The position numbers were made by a program, and so were the translations under genes. Of a stretch of 64,000 nucleotides of DNA, positions 1-8,545 are shown piece after piece. Position 1 is the first letter of the stretch; each line of letters begins with the position of its first letter. Source of the stretch: Nocardia yamanashiensis NBRC 100130 (GTDB lineage: Bacteria > Actinomycetota > Actinomycetes > Mycobacteriales > Mycobacteriaceae); contig NZ_BDCD01000011.1 of the NCBI RefSeq assembly GCF_001613325.1, forward strand, positions 124,001 through 188,000, given 5' to 3'. Under the pieces are notes generated by a model. That model made no database searches and was not told the origin of the DNA. It saw nothing but the letters and a program-made list of their open reading frames with translations.

Positions 1-1005
1 CGCGTCGTGCACGGTGGCCTGGAGCCGCGCGCGCACCTGCTCGGTGTCCAGGCCCGCGCCGATCAGCACCAGGTTGCTCTCTCGCGGTTCGTTGCGTGAC
101 CAGGCCGTGGGTTCGATGGTGAGGTGGCGGCCGACCATGTGCAGCACGAACTTTCGCGGATCGGTCGGCACCGCGAACGCCAGTACGCCCTTCGCGCGGA
201 ACAGGCCCGCCGGCGGATCCTCCAGGTAGGCGATGAGCGAGCGCGGGTTCAGATCGACGGCGCTGGTGAAGGACACCGTGTCGTAGCCGTCGTGCAGATG
301 CCGGTGTTCGCCGCAGTCGCAGTCGTCGTGATGGTGATGCTCGTCCTCGGTCTCCGGCTCGCCGAAGAGCAGATCGTCGAAGCTGAGCTGGTCGCCGTCG
401 TCGGGTTTCTCGACCTCCGGGATATCGAACAGCAGACCGGGATCGACGCGCCCGTGGCTGGTCGGATACACCGGCACCTGCCCGACCAGTTCGCTGATCT
501 CCGCCCGCAAGGCTTCGAGGGCTGCGGCTTCCACCCGGTCCGCCTTGTTCAGCACCACCAGATCGGCCATCCGCAAATGACTCGCGAGCTCGGGATGCTG
601 CACCCGGCTCTGCGGGAAATGCTCCGCGTCCACCACTTCGACCAGCCCGCCGTACCGGATCCGCGGATTGTCGCTCTGCGCGATCATCCGAATCAGATTC
701 CGCGGCTCCGCCAGCCCACTGGCCTCCACCACGATCACATCGATCCGCTGCTTCGGATGCGCCAGCTTGTCGAACAATTCGTCCAGCTCACTGACGTCCA
801 CCGCACAGCACACACACCCGTTGCCCAGCGACACCATGGCATCGACCTGCCCCGCCACCAGCATGGCGTCGATATTCACCGCCCCGAAGTCATTGACCAC
901 CACCCCGATCCGCGCATTGCGATCACGCAGCAGCCGATTGAGCATCGTCGTCTTCCCGGCTCCGAGGAAACCGGCCACGACCAGGACAGGAATGCGCCGA
1001 CTCAC
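1..1005 (-). CDS. CobW/YjiA-family GTP-binding metallochaperone, 3'-truncated by window edge
   Basis: G3E-family GTPase of the COG0523 type, whose members deliver metal ions (Co, Zn or other) to target proteins in the cytosol. The visible 335 residues show a P-loop GFLGAGKTT at residues 12-20, the family GNGCVCC motif at 61-67 (CxCC metal site), the NKAD guanine-specificity motif, and a His/Asp/Cys-rich stretch (four consecutive His, then DCDC) before the CobW C-terminal domain. The frame is still open at base 1, so the C-terminus lies outside. I chose GTG at 1005 because TACCCT ends 7 nt upstream, the leaderless geometry seen elsewhere here; GTG at 1011 is an in-frame alternative. The substrate metal cannot be told; zinc or cobalt is inference from the His-rich loop. 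Confidence 0.9.
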   Translation of the reverse strand, partial: MSRRIPVLVVAGFLGAGKTTMLNRLLRDRNARIGVVVNDFGAVNIDAMLVAGQVDAMVSLGNGCVCCAVDVSELDELFDKLAHPKQRIDVIVVEASGLAEPRNLIRMIAQSDNPRIRYGGLVEVVDAEHFPQSRVQHPELASHLRMADLVVLNKADRVEAAALEALRAEISELVGQVPVYPTSHGRVDPGLLFDIPEVEKPDDGDQLSFDDLLFGEPETEDEHHHHDDCDCGEHRHLHDGYDTVSFTSAVDLNPRSLIAYLEDPPAGLFRAKGVLAFAVPTDPRKFVLHMVGRHLTIEPTAWSRNEPRESNLVLIGAGLDTEQVRARLQATVHDA

Positions 1006-1012
1006 GCGCACC

Positions 1013-1018
1013 AGGGTA
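1013..1018 (-). promoter_or_regulatory. Putative -10 element of leaderless cobW-like gene
   Basis: TACCCT on the minus strand, 7 nt before GTG 1005, with no Shine-Dalgarno between. The geometry matches several other starts in the window. Confidence 0.4.
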
Positions 1019-1123
1019 CCGACCCCCACCGACCGCCCGCGCCGGCACCGCTACCCGCACTGTTTCCTGGTGTAGCGGAAATGCGTCGCCTGCAGCATGA
1101 ACGAAACTCGGCGGAAATACCCG

Positions 1124-1150
1124 CGTCCTACTGTGACCGGCAGTAGGACG
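1124..1150. promoter_or_regulatory. Perfect 10-bp inverted repeat (possible operator or leader hairpin)
   Basis: CGTCCTACTG at 1124-1133 is matched by CAGTAGGACG at 1141-1150 around a 7-nt loop. There is no T tract, so it is not a typical intrinsic terminator. A second overlapping pairing (GACGGC with GCCGTC, 1147-1166) could compete with it. The position in a divergent gap suggests an operator, but the binding protein is unknown. Confidence 0.45.
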
Positions 1151-1283
1151 GCGGCTGCCTGCCGTCCGACGGCGGTGAGCCGCGACGGCGACTGCGCGAT
1201 TCACGGCGGACGACGGTAGGCGTCGTGGCGGACTGCCGCAATCGTCGCCGGGGCTCGCGGTTCGAGGTCGTGGTGGTAGCGGC

Positions 1284-1327
1284 CGTGGCGGGTAGCAGTG
1301 CGAGTCGTGGCGGGTGGCAGTGCGAGT
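1284..1327. repeat. Two-copy 22-bp tandem repeat
   Basis: Units 1284-1305 and 1306-1327 start CGTGGCGGGT and end GCAGTGCGAGT; they differ at one base (A or G at unit position 11). They sit 40 bp upstream of the pucR start and could be a duplicated operator or replication slippage. Confidence 0.75.
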
Positions 1328-1366
1328 CGCGACGGCTCTTAGCGGACGAGTTGACGGAGGTGCGCC

Positions 1367-3052
1367 GTGCGGGTGCGGGACATACTCGGCGCGCCGCAAT
1401 TGCGTATGCGGTTGCTGCACGGCGATGCTGAAGCATTGGACCGACCGGTCGTTCGAGTCTGTGCGACCGATATGCCTGATCCCCGGCCTTTTGTGACCCC
1501 GGGTGCGCTGGTCTGCACGGGCTTGGTGTGGCGCAAGGATTCCGGTGATTCCGATCGTTATATCGGCCAATTGGCTGGGGCCGGTGTCGCTGGGGTTGTG
1601 GCTGGTCAAGCGCTGCACGGGCATGTGCCCGAGGATGTGGTGACCGCTTGCGAGAAGCACGGCCTGCCGCTGCTGTCCGCCCCGCAGAGCATGCCCTTCA
1701 GTCGCATCATCGAACATCTCGCCGACCAGGCCGCCGAACAACGCTGGCAGCGCGTGCAGAGCCGCGCCGACCGCCAGCGCCGCATGCTCGCAGCCGTCGC
1801 GGCCGGCAAGACCATCGACGACATCCTCGCCGAAATCGCCGCCGAACAAGACATTTCCGCCTGGCTGATCACCGCCACCGGCAGCGTGATCGCCGGCACC
1901 GCGCCCCTGTCCGACGCCGATCTGAACCACGCGGTCATCACCGCCGCTACCGCCCCTCGCCTGCCCGCCGTGACCACCGGCGCGATGCGCGTCCTGCAAG
2001 TCGGCGCCGGCGACCGCCGCACCGCCTGGTATCTCGTCCTGCGCCCCGCCGCTCCCGATCCGGAACCCTTCGGCCCCGACCTGGCCGCCGTCGCCGAGCT
2101 CTACCGCCAGCGTGCCGCCGACCGCCTGCACCTGAATTGGGAACTTGCCGACCGCTTCCCGGCACCGCCGTCCGAGCGGGCCGGGGAACAGCTGGTCGCG
2201 GTGGTCTGCGCGGTGCACGCTGTAGGCGCGGAATCCGCACCGAACTCGACCGACCTCGCCGGCGTCACCGCGGCCCCACGATCCGGAGGCGAACCCGGCG
2301 CACCGGCGCGGATTCGCCCGGCGGTCGCGCCGAACGTCGAAAACGGCGCGGCGGCAAGCGAAGTCGCGGTCGTGCGGGCGGTTCTGCACGACTTTTTGCC
2401 GGAGGTCGAGACCAGCGTGGACACGGAGGGCCGGATCATCATGGCCGTCCGGGACGGAGGGCGGACGGCGCCCGGGCATGAAGGCGATGCCTCACTGCAG
2501 GCGATGCGCCCGGAGCAACGGGATGGGTCCAAGCCGGAGGCGAATGCGTCGCGGGTGGCGGCGGTGCTGCGGGAGCGGCTCGGCCGGATGGCGTTCGCGG
2601 CGTACGGTATTCGGCTCGCCGTCGGGGTCAGCGTGCGGCAGGCGGAGGAGACGTGGAGTGCGGCCGTGGCGGCGGCCGAGGCCGCGTGTACCGCCGCACG
2701 GGACGACGCGGCGCAGGTGAGCGTGCGGGTGGCCGATATCGATTCGGCGGTCGGGTTGTTCACCGCCGTGCCGGGAGGGTTGCAGCGGCGGTTCGCGGAG
2801 CGGGTGCTCGGGCCGGTGGTGGAGTACGACAGGCGGAACGGGGGCGGATTGCTGGAGACGTTGGAGGTGTTTCTCGGGTGCGAGGGGTCCTGGCGGGTGG
2901 CGGCGGAGCGGATGCACGTGCATCTCAATACGGTTCGATACCGGATCGGGCGGGTCGAGGAGCTCACCGGCCGCGACCTCGGGCGGCTCGACGACCGGCT
3001 CGATCTGTATCTGGCCATGCGGACGCTGGGTGGTCAGACCGCGCCGGTGTAG
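1367..3052 (+). CDS. PucR-family transcriptional regulator (purine catabolism type)
   Basis: 561-residue cytosolic DNA-binding regulator. The first ~125 residues match the PucR N-terminal purine-catabolism domain (MRVRDILGAPQLR..., then the 'ALVCTGL' and 'GVVAGQAL' segments). The C-terminal ~60 residues are the PucR helix-turn-helix (LETLEVFLGCEGSW, then AERMHVHLNTVRYRIGRVEEL). GTG 1367 is preceded by GGAGG at 1356-1360 with 6-nt spacing. Its last 19 bases overlap the convergent urate oxidase gene, and the purine permease follows, so it most likely controls urate/purine use; that link is from context. The region at residues ~270-390 is low in complexity compared with the family. Confidence 0.9.
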   Translation: MRVRDILGAPQLRMRLLHGDAEALDRPVVRVCATDMPDPRPFVTPGALVCTGLVWRKDSGDSDRYIGQLAGAGVAGVVAGQALHGHVPEDVVTACEKHGLPLLSAPQSMPFSRIIEHLADQAAEQRWQRVQSRADRQRRMLAAVAAGKTIDDILAEIAAEQDISAWLITATGSVIAGTAPLSDADLNHAVITAATAPRLPAVTTGAMRVLQVGAGDRRTAWYLVLRPAAPDPEPFGPDLAAVAELYRQRAADRLHLNWELADRFPAPPSERAGEQLVAVVCAVHAVGAESAPNSTDLAGVTAAPRSGGEPGAPARIRPAVAPNVENGAAASEVAVVRAVLHDFLPEVETSVDTEGRIIMAVRDGGRTAPGHEGDASLQAMRPEQRDGSKPEANASRVAAVLRERLGRMAFAAYGIRLAVGVSVRQAEETWSAAVAAAEAACTAARDDAAQVSVRVADIDSAVGLFTAVPGGLQRRFAERVLGPVVEYDRRNGGGLLETLEVFLGCEGSWRVAAERMHVHLNTVRYRIGRVEELTGRDLGRLDDRLDLYLAMRTLGGQTAPV

Positions 3053-3954
3053 GGCTCCCACGCGATACCGGGGTCAGGGGCGTCCTCGCGTTGGACGGTG
3101 GCTTGGATCAACCCGTAGGGGCGGTCGTCGGCGTAGAAGACCTCGCCGTTGTTCTCGGCGTCGAAGCGGGAGAGATCGAACAGCCAGTGGTGCTTGTTGG
3201 GGGCGGACATGCGGATCTCGGCCAGACAGGGGTAGGCCTCCAGCGCCGCACGGCCCATCTCGAAGAGGGTCTGCTGCAAGGCTTTCGAATGCAGCGTGGC
3301 GAACTTCTCGATCATGAGCGCGCGGATGCCGGCGTAGGCGGCATCCCAGTCCGCGGGCGGCGCGGCGAACCGCCAGTGCGCGGTGAGGCTGGTGGCCAGG
3401 ACACGGTCGTAGGCGGGCTGCAGGACCGTGAACGGATCGGTCAGGAAGCCCGCGAACTCGGAACCGGTGGACTTCAGGATCACCAGATCCTTGATGCCGC
3501 CGATCACCCACTCGCGCTGCGCGGACCCCTTGCCCTGCACCGTGATCGCCGCGATCCGCACCTCCGGCCCGACCCGCGTCCACGTGTGCGCGTGCCCCTC
3601 CGCGCCGACCGGCACCCGCTGCCAGGCGAACTCCTCCACCTCGATGCGCGCCGAATCCACCGGCTCCACGTCATCGACGAAATGCCGCGCCAACGCCAGC
3701 CCGTAATCCTCGATACTGCCGTCCCCGTGCGACTTGGCATAGGTGAAGATGGTCTGCTTCTGCGAATCCGTCGGCAGCACCGACCCCTGATCGCCCACCG
3801 TGTGCGCCGCCTCGAAAGAGCCACGCAGACAGGACGATACGTTCAGATCACGGATCTCGTGCCGATCGGTGTCGCGGTACACCCGCACCACCCGGTTCTC
3901 GGCCTTGCCGTACTGGTTGGGCCCGAGCACGATCTTGCCGGACAATTCGGTCAC
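3034..3954 (-). CDS. pucL: Urate oxidase (uricase), cofactor-independent
   Basis: 306 residues, the usual uricase length. It oxidises urate with O2 to 5-hydroxyisourate in purine breakdown. The T-fold features can be read: N-terminal 'GKIVLGPNQYGKAENRVVRVYR', the 'FTYAKSHGDGSIEDYG' strand, 'FAGFLTDPFTVLQPAYDRVLATSL', and the late 'MSAPNKHHWLFDLSRF' with the conserved Asn-Lys-His. GTG 3954 is chosen because GGGAGG lies 6 nt upstream; longer in-frame starts give a tail with no family match. It is convergent with the PucR gene (19-bp overlap) and divergent from the NCS2 permease. Genes for hydroxyisourate hydrolase and OHCU decarboxylase are not in the window. Confidence 0.95.
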   Translation of the reverse strand: MTELSGKIVLGPNQYGKAENRVVRVYRDTDRHEIRDLNVSSCLRGSFEAAHTVGDQGSVLPTDSQKQTIFTYAKSHGDGSIEDYGLALARHFVDDVEPVDSARIEVEEFAWQRVPVGAEGHAHTWTRVGPEVRIAAITVQGKGSAQREWVIGGIKDLVILKSTGSEFAGFLTDPFTVLQPAYDRVLATSLTAHWRFAAPPADWDAAYAGIRALMIEKFATLHSKALQQTLFEMGRAALEAYPCLAEIRMSAPNKHHWLFDLSRFDAENNGEVFYADDRPYGLIQATVQREDAPDPGIAWEPYTGAV

Positions 3955-4137
3955 GTTTCGCCTCCCGTGGTCACGGAACATCTCGCCCCACTCTCGCGCA
4001 TGCCGCCCGCCGGAGCCGTTGGTTCGGATGCCAAAACGCCGGACGGATCGCGACACGCGTTCGGCACTTTCGACAAACCTCCGGACGTGCGCGCCTGCCT
4101 AGCCTGACCATGTATTCACGCGCCGCAAGGAGCCACC

Positions 4138-5499
4138 ATGACCACGCCCCATCCCGTCGACACCCGGCTGCCCTGGCATCGGCTGCTGGTGTTCGGCATT
4201 CAGCACGTCCTGATCATGTACACCGGATGTGTCACCGTCCCACTGGTGTTCGGCGCCGCCGCCGGCCTGGACAAAGCCACCGTCGGGCTGTTGATCAGCG
4301 CGGACCTGCTGGTCGCGGGCATCATCACGGTGGTGCAGAGCCTCGGGCTGGGGCGGTTCGCGGGTGCGCGACTGCCCTTGATCACCGGCGCGACCTTCGT
4401 GGCCATGAGCCCGATGATCTTGATCGCCAAGGAGTACGGGCTGCAGGCCGTCTACGGGTCGATGCTGGTGGGCGGTCTCATCGGCATCGCGCTGGCCTGG
4501 CCGTTCGCCAGCATCGTGCGCTTCTTCCCGCCCTTGGTGTCCGGCACCGTGCTGACCGTGGTCGGCATTTCGCTGATCGGCGTGGCGGGCGGGCTCATCG
4601 TCGGCAGTGATCCGAAAGCGCCGGGCTTCGGTTCGCCCTCGCATATCGCGCTGGCGGCGGCGGTCCTGGTGATCGCGCTGGTGTTCACCGTGCTCGGGCG
4701 CGGCGTGTGGTCGCAGCTGGGCATTCTCATCGCGCTCATCGCGGGCGTGCTGATCTCGATTCCCATGGGCCTGCTGAAATTCGACGGCGTGTCCAAGGCG
4801 AGCTGGCTGGGCGCGCCGCACCCCTTCTATTTCGGTGCGCCGCAGTTCCCGATCGCGGCCGTGGTGGCCATGAGCATCGTGATGGCGGTGGTGTTCGCCG
4901 AATCCACCGCGAGCATGCTGGCCATCGGTGAGATCACCGGAAAGAAGCTGGAGCGCGCCGACATCGCGCGCGGCCTGGTGGGCGACGGCCTGTCGGCGGT
5001 CCTGGCCGGCGTCTTCAACTCGTTCATCGACACCGTGTTCAACCAGAATGTCGGCGCGGTCGCCCAGACCCGGGTCTTCAGCCGCTACGTGACCGCGGTC
5101 AGCGGCGCGATCCTGGTGGTGCTGGGCGTGGTGCCGCGCTTCGGCGCGATCGTGGCGGCGGTGCCGAAACCGGTGGTCGGCGGCGTCGGCCTGGTGCTGT
5201 TCGCGACCATCGCCGTGATCGGCGTGGACACGCTGCGCAAAGCCGATCTGTCCGATCGCGTGAACCTCAGCATCATCGCGGTGTCCATCGGCGTAGGCCT
5301 GGTGCCGGTCCTCACCAAGGGCATGTTCGACAAGTTCCCCTCCTCCGCCCAGATCCTCCTGAACAGCGGCATCTCACTCGCAGCAGCTACCGCATTCACC
5401 CTGAACCTGCTGTTCAACCACACCAAACTCGGCGAAATCGCCCGTGCCGCAACCAAATCCCCAGCCGAACCGGAACCCCAGGATCCCGTCACCGCCTGA
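4138..5499 (+). CDS. NCS2-family purine (xanthine/urate) permease
   Basis: 453-residue integral membrane symporter with about 12-14 hydrophobic segments. NCS2 hallmarks are visible: 'GIQHVLIMYTG' in TM1 (the QH motif), 'SGTVLTVVGISLIGVA', and 'VFAESTASMLAIGEITGKK', equivalent to the E-x-T substrate motif, followed by 'NQNVGAVAQTRVFSRYV'. ATG 4138 has AAGGAG at 4127-4132 with 5-nt spacing. It is divergent from urate oxidase, which points to urate or xanthine as substrate; the exact nucleobase cannot be read from sequence. The hydrophilic tail is short and acidic. Confidence 0.9.
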   Translation: MTTPHPVDTRLPWHRLLVFGIQHVLIMYTGCVTVPLVFGAAAGLDKATVGLLISADLLVAGIITVVQSLGLGRFAGARLPLITGATFVAMSPMILIAKEYGLQAVYGSMLVGGLIGIALAWPFASIVRFFPPLVSGTVLTVVGISLIGVAGGLIVGSDPKAPGFGSPSHIALAAAVLVIALVFTVLGRGVWSQLGILIALIAGVLISIPMGLLKFDGVSKASWLGAPHPFYFGAPQFPIAAVVAMSIVMAVVFAESTASMLAIGEITGKKLERADIARGLVGDGLSAVLAGVFNSFIDTVFNQNVGAVAQTRVFSRYVTAVSGAILVVLGVVPRFGAIVAAVPKPVVGGVGLVLFATIAVIGVDTLRKADLSDRVNLSIIAVSIGVGLVPVLTKGMFDKFPSSAQILLNSGISLAAATAFTLNLLFNHTKLGEIARAATKSPAEPEPQDPVTA

Positions 5500-5510
5500 C
5501 CACCGGCTGG

Positions 5511-5939
5511 TCACCCGCAGGCGTTGACCCATTCGGAAAGCCCATCTGCGAAGAGTTGCCTCTTCCAGATGGGCACTTCGTGTTTGATGCGGTCGACGAG
5601 GTTCGCGCAGACGGTGAAGGCTTCGGCGCGGTGGGGCGCGGCGACCGCCACCACAATGGCGAGGTCGCCGATGGTGAGCGGCCCGACCCGGTGGATCGCC
5701 GCCACCGGCAGCCCGGATTCGCTCGCCACTTCGGCGCACACCTTGCGCAGGAACACCTCCGCCTGCGGATGCGCCGAGTACTCCAGCGTCGAAACCGCCT
5801 GCCCGCCATCGTGATTGCGCACCTTGCCGGTGAACACCACGACCGCCCCGTGCTCCGGACCGCTCACCGCCTTCTCGACCTCGTCCGGATGCAGTGGCTG
5901 ATCGCTGATCCGCGCCAGCAGTTCGCCGCCGTCACTCAT
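5511..5939 (-). CDS. moaE: Molybdopterin synthase catalytic subunit MoaE
   Basis: 142 residues, normal MoaE length. With thiocarboxylated MoaD it converts cyclic pyranopterin monophosphate to molybdopterin. Characteristic stretches are 'GAVVVFTGKVRNHDGG', 'LEYSAHPQAE' and 'RVGPLTIGDLAIVVAVAAPHR', followed by the active-site lysines in 'IKHEVPIWKRQ'. The start overlaps the 3' end of the moaC-mogA fusion by 8 bp, so the two are probably translationally coupled. It is convergent with the permease gene (11-bp gap). Confidence 0.95.
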   Translation of the reverse strand: MSDGGELLARISDQPLHPDEVEKAVSGPEHGAVVVFTGKVRNHDGGQAVSTLEYSAHPQAEVFLRKVCAEVASESGLPVAAIHRVGPLTIGDLAIVVAVAAPHRAEAFTVCANLVDRIKHEVPIWKRQLFADGLSEWVNACG

Positions 5940-6990
5940 GGCTGCCTCCTCCGGCCACCTGGTCCAGCAGATGCCCGAGCATCGGCTCCAGCACGCTGAT
6001 TCCGTCCTTCACACCGCCCGGCGATCCGGGCAGATTCACGATCACGGTACGCCCCGCCAGTCCCGCGATCCCGCGGCTGAGCGCCGCGAGCGGGAATTTC
6101 GCGGTGCCGCGCTGGCGGATGGCGTCGGCGATGCCGGGCAATTCCCGGTCCAGGACGGCGAGGGTGGCTTCCGGGGTGGCGTCGGTCGGGGAGGCGCCGG
6201 TACCGCCCGTGCTGATCACCAGGGCGGGTTCGCTCGACAGCGATTCCGAAAGCCCGTACGAGATATCGGAATCCGCGTAGACCAGCGGCCCGCGCACCGA
6301 GAAGCCCAGTGCGTCCAGCCATTTCGCCAGTACCGGGCCGGTGGTGTCCTCGCGGGTGCCCGCGGCGGTGCCGGTGGAGGCGACCAGCACCACGGCCTCG
6401 CGCCCGGTCCCGATCGGCGCTTTCACCTCGGCCTCGACGGGCCGCGCGTGGTCCGCGTGCGGCTGCCCGGAAGGCGACCCGTGCGCAGCGGAGTCCGAAT
6501 GCGGCTGCCGCGCAACGCCTTCCGGTCGTTCCCAGTGCCCGCGCTTGCCGCCGTCCTTGGTGAGCAGCCGCACCCCGTTCAAGGTCGCCGCCGGGTCCAC
6601 CGCCTTCACCATGTCGTGCAGCGTGAGCCCCGCGACCGCGACCGCGGTGAGCGCCTCCATCTCGACCCCGGTCGGCCCCTTGGTCTTCGCAGACGCCTCG
6701 ATCGTGATGCTGTCCTCGGTGAACCCGAACGTCACGCTCACCGACGACAACGCCAGCTGATGGCACAGCGGAATCAGCTCCGAGGTCTTCTTCGCCCCGT
6801 TGATCCCCGCCAGCCGCGCCGTGCTCAGTACATCCGCCTTCGGCATATCGTCCGCGCGCACCAATCGCACGACTTCGGGAGTGGTGCGCAATTCCCCGGC
6901 CGCCACCGCGATCCGCGCGGTATCGGCCTTGGCGCTCACATCGACCATGCGGGCGCGACCCTCGGCATCGACATGCGACAACTCACTCAT
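5932..6990 (-). CDS. moaCB: Bifunctional molybdenum cofactor protein: MoaC fused to MogA/MoaB
   Basis: 352 residues with two enzymes in one chain. Residues ~1-157 are MoaC (cyclic pyranopterin monophosphate synthase): 'HVDAEGRARMVDVS', K51, 'PLCHQL' around H77, 'GVEMEAL' and 'DMVKAVD'. A His/Ser-rich linker (~158-195) follows. Residues ~196-348 are MogA/MoaB (molybdopterin adenylyltransferase): 'STGGTGASPTDATPEA' and 'VNLPGSPGGVKDGI'. It is upstream of and overlaps moaE. MoaC and MogA act at separated steps (first and third) of the pathway, so the fusion does not channel consecutive intermediates. Fusions of this type are annotated in related actinobacteria. Confidence 0.93.
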   Translation of the reverse strand: MSELSHVDAEGRARMVDVSAKADTARIAVAAGELRTTPEVVRLVRADDMPKADVLSTARLAGINGAKKTSELIPLCHQLALSSVSVTFGFTEDSITIEASAKTKGPTGVEMEALTAVAVAGLTLHDMVKAVDPAATLNGVRLLTKDGGKRGHWERPEGVARQPHSDSAAHGSPSGQPHADHARPVEAEVKAPIGTGREAVVLVASTGTAAGTREDTTGPVLAKWLDALGFSVRGPLVYADSDISYGLSESLSSEPALVISTGGTGASPTDATPEATLAVLDRELPGIADAIRQRGTAKFPLAALSRGIAGLAGRTVIVNLPGSPGGVKDGISVLEPMLGHLLDQVAGGGSHE

Positions 6991-7253
6991 GCGCCCAAGC
7001 CTGCCACGCCGGGTGCGGGCACCGTTATTGGAGGATCACCCCAACGTCCGGCAAGCACCCGCGTCCGCCTTGGTTTCCGGCGCCGCGCCGACCCGCGGCA
7101 GCGCTGCCGCCCAGGCCAGGGCACTGGCGCCGTGTCTCTCACCGCCGAGCTCGCCGCCGCTCACCGTGAGCGACGCTCCGCGGTGAGCGAAGCACCGGGC
7201 CGGTCCACGCGCGTCACCCGATCCCGCGGGCCGTCTCGGCCGCGCGCCGCGGT

Positions 7254-8459
7254 TCAGAGCCGGCTGATCCGCACCACGGTTCCGGTCGCCACGTCGGTCG
7301 CCTCGGCCGGAATCTCGATCAGCACCTCGGCCTGCGCCATCGACGCGATCAGGTGCGAGCCTTGACCCGAGGTGATCTCGACGCCCGCGTCGGTCACCCG
7401 GCCGCGCAGGAACTGGCGCTTTCCGGCGGGGGAGCGCACCGAATCCAGCAGCGGCAGTTCGGCGGTCGCGACTTCGGGCAGTCCCGCCAGTTCGCGCAGG
7501 ATCGGCCGGGCGAACACCTCGAACGACACCATGGTGCTCACCGGATTGCCCGGGAAGCTCAGCACCGGGACGCCGTCGACCACGCTCAATCCCTGCGGGC
7601 CGCCGGGCTGCATGGCGACCGCGCCGAAGCGGCCGCCGAGCGGGCCGAGCACGTCCTTGACCACTTCGAAGTCGCCCTGCGAGACGCCGCCGGAGGTGAA
7701 CACCACGTCCGCGCCGGCGGTGGCCTCGTCCAGCCGCTGCCGGAATTCGGCGGGATCGTCGGTGGCGTGCGCGACCGACACCACCTCCACGCCGTTGTCG
7801 GCGAGCGCGGCCGCGAGCGCCAGACCGTTGGAGTTGTAGATCTGACCCGGCAGCAGTTGCGTTCCGGCGGGCATCAATTCGTCGCCGGTGGTCAGCACGG
7901 CCGCCCGGATCCGGGGCGCGACCGGCAACTCCGGCAGGCCGACCGCCGCCAGCGCCGCGATGTGCCGGGGCCGCAGCAGCGTGCCCGCCGCGACCAGCAA
8001 TTGCCCGGTGCGCGCATCGGTGCCCGGTTCGCGCACGAAATCGCCTGCGGATCGGCTCTTCTCGATGGTGACCGACTCGCCGTCGAAGCTGGTGTGCTCG
8101 ACCGGCACCACGCAATCCGCGCCGGGCGGCATGGGCGCGCCGGTCATCACCTTGAGCGCCGCGCCTTCCGGCAGCTGGGTCTCGCCCGGGTTCCCGGCCG
8201 CCACCACGCCGGCCAGCCGCAACCGCACCGGCACGATCGCCACCGAATCCGCCCGTACCGCATAGCCGTCCATGGCCGAGTTCCGGAACACCGGCAGATC
8301 CAGGGGGGAGTACACATCCGCGGCCAGGCGCCGGCCGAGTGCCGCCGCCATGGGCACGAGTTCGGGGTCGCGTGCGGCGGTCGGCCGCAGCAGATCCTCG
8401 ATCTCGCGCCGGTGGTCGTCGACGGAACGGGCCGGGGCCACGGCGTGCCGGGAGCTCAT
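7254..8459 (-). CDS. moeA: Molybdopterin molybdotransferase MoeA (gephyrin-like)
   Basis: 401 residues. It inserts molybdate into adenylylated molybdopterin. MoeA landmarks in order: 'PVFRNSAMDGYAVRAD' (~residue 60), 'AGNPGETQLPEGAALKVMTGAPMPPGADCVVPVE', the MogA-like domain III with 'TTGDELM' and 'TSGGVSQGDFE', 'SFPGNPVSTMVSFEVFARPIL', and a beta domain IV at the C-terminus. ATG 8459 is chosen over the longer frame from 8528: TAGGCT lies 7 nt upstream (leaderless pattern) and the N-terminus then fits the family. It is divergent from moaA; 263 bp without a gene separate it from moaCB on the same strand. Confidence 0.93.
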   Translation of the reverse strand: MSSRHAVAPARSVDDHRREIEDLLRPTAARDPELVPMAAALGRRLAADVYSPLDLPVFRNSAMDGYAVRADSVAIVPVRLRLAGVVAAGNPGETQLPEGAALKVMTGAPMPPGADCVVPVEHTSFDGESVTIEKSRSAGDFVREPGTDARTGQLLVAAGTLLRPRHIAALAAVGLPELPVAPRIRAAVLTTGDELMPAGTQLLPGQIYNSNGLALAAALADNGVEVVSVAHATDDPAEFRQRLDEATAGADVVFTSGGVSQGDFEVVKDVLGPLGGRFGAVAMQPGGPQGLSVVDGVPVLSFPGNPVSTMVSFEVFARPILRELAGLPEVATAELPLLDSVRSPAGKRQFLRGRVTDAGVEITSGQGSHLIASMAQAEVLIEIPAEATDVATGTVVRISRL

Positions 8460-8466
8460 GCCGGTG

Positions 8467-8472
8467 AGCCTA
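8467..8472 (-). promoter_or_regulatory. Putative -10 element of leaderless moeA
   Basis: TAGGCT on the minus strand followed by a 7-nt gap and ATG 8459, with no Shine-Dalgarno in the gap. Confidence 0.4.
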
Positions 8473-8545
8473 TACGCGGGTTCCGGTGAAGAAACCCCGG
8501 CCGCGCACTGGCGCGAGGGGTTGCGCATGGGGCAATAATGGTCGG

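Larger units (their letters stand above)
1012..1366. other. Intergenic region between divergent cobW-like gene and pucR-type regulator
   Basis: No convincing gene. It holds the cobW-like promoter, a 10-bp perfect hairpin at 1124-1150, a 22-bp tandem duplication at 1284-1327 and the pucR ribosome binding site. Short open frames on either strand here lack family resemblance and ribosome binding sites. Confidence 0.6.

Noticed and set aside
8460..8545. Possible molybdenum cofactor riboswitch before moaA
   Set aside because: The gap is 86 bp and shared with a divergent promoter, too short for the Moco RNA fold, and no matching helices are seen.
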